A DNA stretch of 64,000 bases. It comes from JAAYDS01 sp012729155 (GTDB taxonomy: Bacteria > Chloroflexota > Anaerolineae > UBA1429). Each line of letters starts with the position of its first letter. Within the stretch, counting starts at the first letter, position 1. The notes beneath the pieces were generated by a model that searched no databases, was not told the origin of the DNA, and saw only the letters and a list, made by a program, of their open reading frames with translations. The stretch is taken from positions 24,639 through 88,638 of the forward strand of contig DAIPBO010000013.1 of the NCBI GenBank assembly GCA_036774405.1, in the 5' to 3' direction. The position numbers were made by a program, and so were the translations under genes. This document shows positions 58,184 to 64,000 of the stretch, in pieces.

Positions 58184-59335
58184 ATGATCAAGCGTCGAGC
58201 AGTCGCTCTGGTGCTGATGGTGGTTGCAGTCGTGTTAACAGGGTGTATGGGCCAGGGGGCCGTGACGAATGCGGGGTGGACTGTGGCGGCCGAACGCGAC
58301 GGCACCGTGTATACCGCACTGGCTACCGGCTATGTGCTGGCCCTGGATGCACAGCAAGGGTCTCTCATCTGGCAATACCCCGAGACGCAGGCTGCCACTG
58401 GCGTCGGGTGCAGCATCGCTCGCCCCGCCGATGAGCAACGCGCGGGCCCGCTGGATGCCGTCTATGGGCCGCCGTTGGTGCTGGATGATGTGGTCGTGGT
58501 CGGCTCGTTCGATGGTAACCTGCAGGCGTTCGATCGCCTCAGCGGCGAGCCGCTATGGAGCTACACTGTCGACCAGGCCATCATCGGTTCGGCGGTGGAG
58601 GCCGACGGTGTGCTCTACTTTGGGTCATCAGATGGCAACGTCTATGCGATCGATGCGGCCACGCAAAAGCCGGTTTGGGCGCAGCCCTTTGGCACGCGTA
58701 ACCGGGTGTGGGGCGCCCCCGAGATCGATGGTGACCGCCTCTATGTGGCCTCGATGGACCACGCGGTGTATGCCCTTGACCGTACCAACGGGCAGCTCAT
58801 CTGGGAGCGTAACCTGGGCGCCTCGGTGCCCGGCGCGTTGACACTGGCCGATGGGCGCATCTATGCGGGCAGCGTCGATCGCTATCTGACCTGCCTGAAC
58901 GCCGATGACGGCACCGTGCTGTGGCGTAGCCCGCAGTACGAGGCCTGGGTGTGGGGCGAGGCCTTGGTGGTCGGCGATGGCGTCTACTTTGGATCGCTCG
59001 ATGGCGCCATGCACGCACTCAACGTGGCCGATGGCGCGCCATTGTGGCCCGATGTGCATCTCGAAGGTGCCATCCGTGCGGGGCCCGCTTTGCTGGGCGA
59101 CGCTATGCTGGTGGGCACCGAGACAGGCTATGTGTACACCGTGGCCCTGGCTGATGGCGTCAACAGTCTGGTGTTCGGCGACCGCAAAGATGAAGAGCTT
59201 GGCGCTGTGCTCTCTACGCCGGTGGTTGAGGGTGATCAGGCCTATGTGACGACCGCAACAGGCCGTGTGGTGGCGCTTGATCTCACTCAGCGCGACCCGG
59301 TGCTGTGGGTCTATCCACCAGTCGAATCGAAATAG
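58184..59335 (+). CDS. PQQ-repeat beta-propeller lipoprotein (BamB-like)
   Basis: The 383-residue protein has a lipoprotein signal (VLTGC, Cys21) and then about seven PQQ-type propeller repeats with the pattern hhhxGSxDGxhhAhDxxTGxxhW. Examples are VVGSFDGNLQAFDRLSGEPLW, YFGSSDGNVYAIDAATQKPVW and YFGSLDGAMHALNVADGAPLW, each shown in its repeat register. It resembles BamB, part of outer-membrane assembly, but a BamB role assumes an outer membrane that is not shown. It sits between yidD and yidC, a place linked to protein insertion. The ATG at 58184 lies 45 bp after yidD. Confidence 0.82.
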   Translation: MIKRRAVALVLMVVAVVLTGCMGQGAVTNAGWTVAAERDGTVYTALATGYVLALDAQQGSLIWQYPETQAATGVGCSIARPADEQRAGPLDAVYGPPLVLDDVVVVGSFDGNLQAFDRLSGEPLWSYTVDQAIIGSAVEADGVLYFGSSDGNVYAIDAATQKPVWAQPFGTRNRVWGAPEIDGDRLYVASMDHAVYALDRTNGQLIWERNLGASVPGALTLADGRIYAGSVDRYLTCLNADDGTVLWRSPQYEAWVWGEALVVGDGVYFGSLDGAMHALNVADGAPLWPDVHLEGAIRAGPALLGDAMLVGTETGYVYTVALADGVNSLVFGDRKDEELGAVLSTPVVEGDQAYVTTATGRVVALDLTQRDPVLWVYPPVESK

Positions 59336-59353
59336 AGCCCAGGAGGTCTACCG

Positions 59354-60250
59354 TTGGCACAGCAGGCTGCACAGAGGCCGCAGGTTGATCCCAAGCAGTT
59401 GCGCAAGTCGCTCCTGACGTGGGGTATCGTCGCTGCGGTGGTTATCGCGGGCTCTCAGATCGGCTGGGGCACCATTTGGCACGAAGGCGTGATCCGCCCC
59501 ATGCTGAACGCGCTGCTCTTTTTCTACGCTTATCTTGGGCGCAGTTTTATCGCGTCGATCGCGGCCATCACCATCTTGCTGCGGCTGCTCACCATGCCGC
59601 TGCAGATCAAGCAGATTCGTTCGACCAAGCGGATGGCCGATCTACAGCCGCGCATCGCCGAGATCCAGAAAAAGCACGCCGGCAATAAGGAAAAGATCGC
59701 TCAGGAGCAACAGCGTCTCTATCAAGAGGCCAAGATCAACCCCCTGGGCGGCTGCTTGCCAACGTTGATCCAGTTTCCGATCTGGATTAGCCTCTATCAG
59801 GGGATCAACTCGGTGCTGGCCGATACGCCTCTCGAGCTGATGAGCCTCGGCAAGAATATCTATACTGGCTTTAGCAAGGCCATCGAGGTCATTCCGTTGC
59901 AGTCGGTGTTCCTGGGTATGGACTTGGCCAAACCTGACCCGACGCGCCTGGTGCTGCCGGTGCTGGTGGCAGCCACTATGTGGCTGCAGCAAAAGATGAT
60001 GACTCAGCCGAGCACCGATCAACAGCAGGCCTCGATGAACCAGACGATGCAACTGATGATGCCGCTGATGTTCGGCTATTTTACCACCCAGTTCGCATCG
60101 GGCTTGGCGCTCTACTTTGTCATCTCTAACGTGGTCGGCATCGCCATCCAGTGGATCGTCCAAAAGATCATTGACGCGGGCGATAAGGATGAATCCGCCG
60201 GCCAGGTCACCAGAACAAAGAAGGCTGGCAATGGCACCAAAACAGACTGA
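59354..60250 (+). CDS. yidC: Membrane protein insertase YidC (Oxa1 family)
   Basis: YidC inserts and folds membrane proteins. The 298-residue protein has the Oxa1 core without the large periplasmic domain, so it is the short type. It has helices near 23-40, 55-80, 140-160 and 230-270, the cytoplasmic coiled loop RSTKRMADLQPRIAEIQKKHA, and GGCLPTLIQFPIWISLYQ. The start is TTG at 59354, with AGGAGG (59341-59346) seven bases upstream. Its end overlaps jag by 20 bp. Confidence 0.94.
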   Translation: MAQQAAQRPQVDPKQLRKSLLTWGIVAAVVIAGSQIGWGTIWHEGVIRPMLNALLFFYAYLGRSFIASIAAITILLRLLTMPLQIKQIRSTKRMADLQPRIAEIQKKHAGNKEKIAQEQQRLYQEAKINPLGGCLPTLIQFPIWISLYQGINSVLADTPLELMSLGKNIYTGFSKAIEVIPLQSVFLGMDLAKPDPTRLVLPVLVAATMWLQQKMMTQPSTDQQQASMNQTMQLMMPLMFGYFTTQFASGLALYFVISNVVGIAIQWIVQKIIDAGDKDESAGQVTRTKKAGNGTKTD

Positions 60251-61142
60251 AGGCGTCGAGTTCACAGCCAAGTCTCTGGAAGAAGCCCTGGCGGCCGCTG
60301 CACAGAGCTTGGGCGTGCCCCAGTCCCGCCTCGACTATGAGGTGGTGCGCGATAGCACGCGATCCTTGTTCGGCCTGGTGCGCACCGGCGATGTGACGGT
60401 GCGCATCTCTGTTCGTCCTATCGCCACCAGTTCGGCAGTGGCGCAGGCGGTCGACAGGCTCCTTTCGGGCAGCGACTGGCCCACGCGCCCCAGTGCGGCC
60501 GATGATGATACGGCCGATGATACGGCCGACGCAGAAGACGACGAGGACGACTGGGACGAAGATGAGGATGACGAAGCGCTCGATCTCGATGACGACGAGC
60601 CCGAACAGGAAACTGTGGCCACCGCGGCCCCGCCGCGCAAGCGCGATCGTCAGGCAGACGACGTCGAGTCGGTAGCGACCGAGGTAGTGGCTACGCTTCT
60701 CGACAAGATGGGCGTGCTGGCTGCCGTTGAGGTGTCTGACCCTGGCGGCCGGGCCAGCGGCGCCGACAAAGAGAGCGCTCCGCTGGTGCTCAACCTGGTG
60801 GGCGATGATCTGGGCGTGCTCATCGGTCGTCGTGGCGAGACGCTGCGCGACCTGCAATTCCTCACTCGTCTGATCGTGAGCCGCCGGATGGGCGCCTGGC
60901 CCAACCTGGTGCTCGACGTTGAAGGGTACAAGTCGCGGCGCACCACAGCATTGCGCTCACTGGCAAAGCGCATGGCTGACCAGGTGCGGCGCACACATCA
61001 ATCGGTGGTGCTTGAGCCGATGCCACCCAACGAGCGACGTATCGTCCACCTGGCGCTGCGTGATGACCCCGACGTCTTTACCGAGAGCACCGGCGAGGAC
61101 GAAGCACGCAAAGTGCAGATTCTACCCAAGCGAGAGCGATAG
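60231..61142 (+). CDS. jag: RNA-binding protein Jag/KhpB with acidic linker
   Basis: Jag/KhpB binds RNA together with KhpA and influences cell division and elongation. The 303-residue protein has an N-terminal Jag-N domain (FTAKSLEEALAAAAQSLGV and LFGLVRTG), a linker very rich in Asp and Glu (91-127), a KH domain with LIGRRGETLRDLQFLTRLI, and a C-terminal R3H domain with ARRxxHxxL-type sequence (PMPPNERRIVHLALRDD). The acidic linker is longer than in most homologues. The ATG at 60231 overlaps yidC. Confidence 0.93.
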   Translation: MAPKQTEGVEFTAKSLEEALAAAAQSLGVPQSRLDYEVVRDSTRSLFGLVRTGDVTVRISVRPIATSSAVAQAVDRLLSGSDWPTRPSAADDDTADDTADAEDDEDDWDEDEDDEALDLDDDEPEQETVATAAPPRKRDRQADDVESVATEVVATLLDKMGVLAAVEVSDPGGRASGADKESAPLVLNLVGDDLGVLIGRRGETLRDLQFLTRLIVSRRMGAWPNLVLDVEGYKSRRTTALRSLAKRMADQVRRTHQSVVLEPMPPNERRIVHLALRDDPDVFTESTGEDEARKVQILPKRER

Positions 61143-61148
61143 CACGCT

Positions 61149-61997
61149 GTGGAGCTGGCACCACAGTATCTAGTCATCGGCAACGTCACCAAAGATCTTG
61201 TTGCCGATGGCTCGTTCAGGCTCGGAGGCACCGCCACCTACGCGGCCTTGACGGCTGCACGGCTTGGCTTGCGCACGGCGGTGCTCACCAGCTGTGAGGC
61301 TGAGCTCACCCCGCTTGCCAATGAGCCGAGCGTGTGCGTGCAGCGTGTCTCTAGTGCCAGCACCACGACCTTTGAAAACATCTACTCGGGCTGGTCACGC
61401 CGGCAGTTCATCCGCTCTGAAGCGGCCATGCTCAAGCCAGAGCACTTGCCCGTTGCCTGGAGGCGTACGCCCATCGTGCATCTGGGGCCCATTGCCCACG
61501 AATGCGACCCCGCCCTGGCGCAGGCGTTGCAGAGCGATCTCTTGGGCATTACCCCGCAGGGCTGGTTGCGCATGTGGGATGGTGATGGATTGGTTTACCC
61601 GAACCCCTATGCCTGCGCCCCTGAGCTGGTCCGCTCTGCCGATGTGGTGGTTCTGAGCATGGAAGATCTGGGCAATGACCGAGCAGCCCTGGCTCACTAT
61701 GCGCGGTTGGCACGGCTGCTGGTGCTCACCCTGGGGCCCGATGGCGCGATGCTCATCCAGCAAGGCCGCGAGACGCGCGTGCCTGCCTTTGACGTGCCAG
61801 AGGCTGACCCCACGGGCGCCGGCGATGTCTTTGCAGCGGCCTTTATGATCCGGTACCATGAGACAGGCGATGCACTGGTGGCCGCCACCTTTGCCAACTG
61901 CGTGGCCTCGTTTGTTATTGAGAGCGTCGGGCCGGCCAACGTGCCCACGCGCGGGCAGGTGCAAAAGCGCCTGGCGCACGGTGCGCTCAGAACATAG
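61149..61997 (+). CDS. PfkB-family carbohydrate kinase
   Basis: The 282-residue protein is a ribokinase-fold sugar kinase. PfkB signature 2 is DPTGAGDVFAAAF with the catalytic Asp. The N-terminal GGTATYAALTAARLGLRTAVLT is the sugar-binding region, and LTLGPDGAMLIQQGRE is the ATP-side strand. The substrate is unknown. The start is GTG at 61149, six bases after jag; no clear ribosome binding site helps to fix it. In many genomes mnmE, mnmG and rsmG occupy this place between jag and parA. Confidence 0.87.
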   Translation: MELAPQYLVIGNVTKDLVADGSFRLGGTATYAALTAARLGLRTAVLTSCEAELTPLANEPSVCVQRVSSASTTTFENIYSGWSRRQFIRSEAAMLKPEHLPVAWRRTPIVHLGPIAHECDPALAQALQSDLLGITPQGWLRMWDGDGLVYPNPYACAPELVRSADVVVLSMEDLGNDRAALAHYARLARLLVLTLGPDGAMLIQQGRETRVPAFDVPEADPTGAGDVFAAAFMIRYHETGDALVAATFANCVASFVIESVGPANVPTRGQVQKRLAHGALRT

Positions 61998-62021
61998 TCT
62001 CGTTGTTTGAAGGGAAGGGCC

Positions 62022-62825
62022 ATGGGCCGCGTATATGCGCTTGCGAACCAAAAAGGGGGCGTGGGCAAGACGACGACGGCCGTCAGCCTGGCCGCTGCCC
62101 TCGCGCAGCGTGGCCAGCGCGTGTTGCTCGTCGACCTCGATCCGCAGGCCAATGCCACCAGCAGTCTGGGTGTCGACAAGAACGCCCTGGCCCGTTCGGT
62201 CTACGAGCTACTGCTCGGCGCCGAATCGGCCACCTCACTGGTGATGATTTCGGGCTTTATGGGGCTCGATCTGCTGCCCTCGACGCCTGGTTTGGCTGGC
62301 GCCGAGGTCGAGTTGGTAGAGGCCGATGCGCGCGAACAGCGCCTCAGACGAGGCCTCGCAACCCTGCGCAACCGCTACGATTACATCCTGATCGATACGC
62401 CGCCCAGCTTGGGCTTGCTTACCCTCAATGCGCTCACTGCCGCCGATGGCGTCATTATCCCTGTGCAATGCGAGTACCTGCCGCTAGAAGGGCTGGCGCA
62501 GCTCTTGCGCACCATCGAGCTGGTTCGCCAGCGGCTCAACCCTGCCCTGGTGGTGCGCGGGCTGTTGCTCACCATGTATGACACGCGCACCAACCTCTCG
62601 CGGCAGGTGGTGCAAGATGTGCGCAGCCATTTTCCCGCTTCTGTGTTCTCTGCCATCATCCCGCGTAGTATCAAGCTGAGCGAGGCGCCCAGCTATGGCG
62701 AGCCGATCATGCTCTATGCGCCAGACTCGTATGGTAGCGCGGCCTACAACGCCCTGTGCGACGAACTACTGGCCGCCGATGGTGATGTAGGGGCAGCGCC
62801 AGGAGAGGACAGCCATGGGACGTAG
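62022..62825 (+). CDS. parA: Chromosome partitioning ATPase ParA/Soj
   Basis: ParA is a deviant Walker ATPase that with ParB segregates the origin. The 267-residue protein has KGGVGKTTT (11-19, deviant Walker A), VLLVDLDPQANATSS, the YILIDTPPSLGLLTLNAL segment and IPRSIKLSEAPSYGEPI. AAGGGAAGGG precedes the ATG at 62022. It overlaps parB by 11 bp. Confidence 0.96.
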   Translation: MGRVYALANQKGGVGKTTTAVSLAAALAQRGQRVLLVDLDPQANATSSLGVDKNALARSVYELLLGAESATSLVMISGFMGLDLLPSTPGLAGAEVELVEADAREQRLRRGLATLRNRYDYILIDTPPSLGLLTLNALTAADGVIIPVQCEYLPLEGLAQLLRTIELVRQRLNPALVVRGLLLTMYDTRTNLSRQVVQDVRSHFPASVFSAIIPRSIKLSEAPSYGEPIMLYAPDSYGSAAYNALCDELLAADGDVGAAPGEDSHGT

Positions 62826-63681
62826 ACGCAGCCTCGGTCGTGGGCTCGATGCCCTGATTCCCGAGACGCCGATGCAGCCGAGCGGCCTGCGCGAGGCCTC
62901 GCTGGATGACATCTCGCCCAACCCGCTGCAACCGCGCAGCCACTTTGATGAGGCCGAGCTCCAAGAGCTGGCAGCGTCAATTCGCGAAGTGGGGCTGATT
63001 CAGCCGCTGATCGTGCAGGCATTGCCTGTAGAGGCCGGACAACCCCAGCGCTACCAGCTCATCACCGGTGAGCGACGTTGGCGCGCCTCTCGGCTGGCGG
63101 GGCTCGCTCGTGTGTCTGTGGTGATCAAAGATGTGACGCCTCAAGAGATGCTCGAGCTCGCGTTAGTCGAGAACATCCAGCGGTCCGATCTCAACCCCAT
63201 CGAAGAGGCCACAGCCTACCAACAACTGGCCGACGAGTTCGGCCTGACCCAGGAAAAGATCGCTGATCGTGTGGGCCGCAGCCGTGCCAGTGTGGCCAAC
63301 ACCATGCGACTGCTTCGGCTGCCCGACGAGATCACGGCAGGGCTACTCAGCGGCGAGATCAGCGAAGGCCACGCCCGCGCACTCTTGATGCTGGAAGATG
63401 GCGACGAGCAGACGCTGACCTACCGCAGTGTGGTGCGCCGCGGGCTGTCGGTGCGACAGACCGAAGAGTTGGTGCGCAGGCTGCAGAGCCCAGGCGAACG
63501 CACGGCAAGGCAGCCGCGGCGCAGCGTCGAGACCGAGGCGCTCGAGCGGCGCCTCCGTGAGGCCCTGGGCACCAAGGTAGAGCTGTATCGCAGCCGCAAG
63601 GGTGGGCGCGTGGTCGTCCACTTTTACTCTGAAGAAGAGCTCCAGGCCCTGCTCGATCTGTTAGCCGCAGAAACGCCATAG
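62815..63681 (+). CDS. parB: Chromosome partitioning protein ParB/Spo0J
   Basis: ParB binds parS sites and spreads as a CTP-dependent clamp. The 288-residue protein has the start RRRSLGRGLDALIPE, the CTP-binding N-terminal domain with NPLQPRSHFDE, GLIQPLIVQ and ITGERRWRASRLAG (GERRxRA), and ENIQRSDLNPIEEA. The helix-turn-helix region includes LTQEKIADRVGRSRASVANTMRLLRLP. A C-terminal dimerisation segment ends the protein. No perfect parS palindrome was seen in the window. The TAG is followed by the promoter region at the window edge. Confidence 0.96.
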   Translation: MGRRRSLGRGLDALIPETPMQPSGLREASLDDISPNPLQPRSHFDEAELQELAASIREVGLIQPLIVQALPVEAGQPQRYQLITGERRWRASRLAGLARVSVVIKDVTPQEMLELALVENIQRSDLNPIEEATAYQQLADEFGLTQEKIADRVGRSRASVANTMRLLRLPDEITAGLLSGEISEGHARALLMLEDGDEQTLTYRSVVRRGLSVRQTEELVRRLQSPGERTARQPRRSVETEALERRLREALGTKVELYRSRKGGRVVVHFYSEEELQALLDLLAAETP

Positions 63682-63708
63682 ATAAGCAAAAAGGCCTACG
63701 CAGAGTGC

Positions 63709-63737
63709 TTGACAGTGCCGATTGGGCGTGCTATACT
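63709..63737 (+). promoter_or_regulatory. Tandem promoter 1
   Basis: TTGACA (63709-63714) and TATACT (63732-63737) have a 17-bp spacer. A transcript from here would meet the T-rich hairpin ending near 63819. Confidence 0.85.
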
Positions 63738-63789
63738 CCCCCCTGCAGTTGAGAGTCAATGATGGCTCTTGAGCAAGGCGCTCCGTCTG

Positions 63790-63819
63790 GGTCGGCGCCC
63801 ACCGGCATCGGCCTTTTTT
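63790..63819 (+). terminator. Imperfect terminator-like hairpin inside the tandem promoter region
   Basis: GGTCGGCGC (63790-63798) can pair with GCATCGGCC (about 63805-63813) with one mismatch and two wobble pairs, followed by six T. A 20-codon frame (63762-63821, ATG GCT CTT...) overlaps it, starting MALEQGAPSG. It may end readthrough from promoter 1 or form a leader signal. Confidence 0.45.
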
Positions 63820-63826
63820 GACGGAT

Positions 63827-63854
63827 TTGACAAGTGTAGAAAGTGGTCTAGAAT
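63827..63854 (+). promoter_or_regulatory. Tandem promoter 2
   Basis: TTGACA (63827-63832) and TAGAAT (63849-63854) have a 16-bp spacer. Confidence 0.8.
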
Positions 63855-63953
63855 ACGCTCTTGTCGCCTCTGAACCAGAGGGCGAGGACGGGGCACACCA
63901 CTGGGCTCTAATGCAGTCAAGTGCAAAAGAACACAGAGGTCCCAGACCGCGAT

Positions 63954-63982
63954 TTGACAAGCAGTCAGTAGTAGGATATACT
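63954..63982 (+). promoter_or_regulatory. Tandem promoter 3, at the window edge
   Basis: TTGACA (63954-63959) and TATACT (63977-63982) have a 17-bp spacer. Transcription would start near 63989 and run out of the window. The remaining sequence 63682-64000 holds no gene. Confidence 0.88.
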
Positions 63983-64000
63983 GGCCAACGCACCTTGAGA

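Noticed and set aside
61900..64000. parS site or oriC near parAB
   Set aside because: No TGTTTCACGTGAAACA-like palindrome and no cluster of DnaA boxes was found by reading; the origin is probably outside the window.

Overview
The window is one 64 kb, GC-rich, gene-dense scaffold piece with a single 100-N gap at 11907-12006. It reads as a bacterium of the Chloroflexota, probably Anaerolineae-like. That placement is inferred from a mevalonate-pathway decarboxylase, a TrpB2-type tryptophan synthase, many extracytoplasmic proteins with Thr/Pro/Ala-rich linkers and PA14 or FlgD-like modules, a monofunctional BirA, and a complete rpmH-rnpA-yidD-yidC-jag-parA-parB block. No marker gene such as 16S rRNA lies in the window to prove it. 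Layout: 1-4.2 kb is the end of a histidine operon (hisC tail, hisB, hisH, hisA, hisF, hisI, hisE) plus a HAD phosphatase. It is followed by divergent def and a tryptophan T-box leader driving a TrpB2 gene, then folC. 8-11 kb holds an FlgD-Ig lipoprotein and two family 2 glycosyltransferases, converging on long-form hpf. 12-15 kb holds a repeat-flanked assembly gap, a polytopic membrane protein and recN. 15-24 kb is a long co-directional run: M20 peptidase, pepA, ComEA-like protein, a conserved protein of unknown function, UvsE-type endonuclease, a DHDPS-family lyase/aldolase, an enolase-superfamily enzyme and a GH32 glycosidase. 24-34 kb holds a secreted CarboxypepD-like protein, a Nif3-like protein, a GH29 fucosidase, a heterodimeric ABC exporter and a B12-binding radical SAM enzyme. 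34-45 kb is rich in envelope and ADP-ribose/nucleoside functions: a TM-anchored protein, an ADP-ribosylglycohydrolase fusion, nucleoside hydrolase, GT4, a three-PA14 protein, a site-2-type protease, a large lipoprotein with a DUF4015-like domain, and a metallophosphatase-like lipoprotein gene interrupted by one in-frame TGA. 45.9-49.5 kb is lysC-asd plus a coupled HAD-motif protein. 49.5-55.5 kb is birA/mvaD, a UxaA-type dehydratase pair, and greA-lysS-cdd. 55.7-63.7 kb is a MoxR ATPase, a GNAT protein and the origin-proximal block. The last 320 bp carry three near-consensus promoters in tandem that point out of the window, as expected upstream of an rRNA operon. The most notable item is the gene at 44573-45649. 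Its reading frame continues through one TGA with homologous coding sequence on both sides. The TGA directly follows Pro-Cys-Gly, and a SECIS-like stem-loop can be drawn just downstream. Most metal-ligand positions expected of a metallophosphatase are substituted. It is a candidate selenoprotein, with a nonsense-mutated gene or an assembly error as the alternatives. Second-rank items are the tRNA-Trp-matched T-box on a TrpB2 gene, a possible circularly permuted HAD protein after asd, and the unknown 247-residue protein at 18520.
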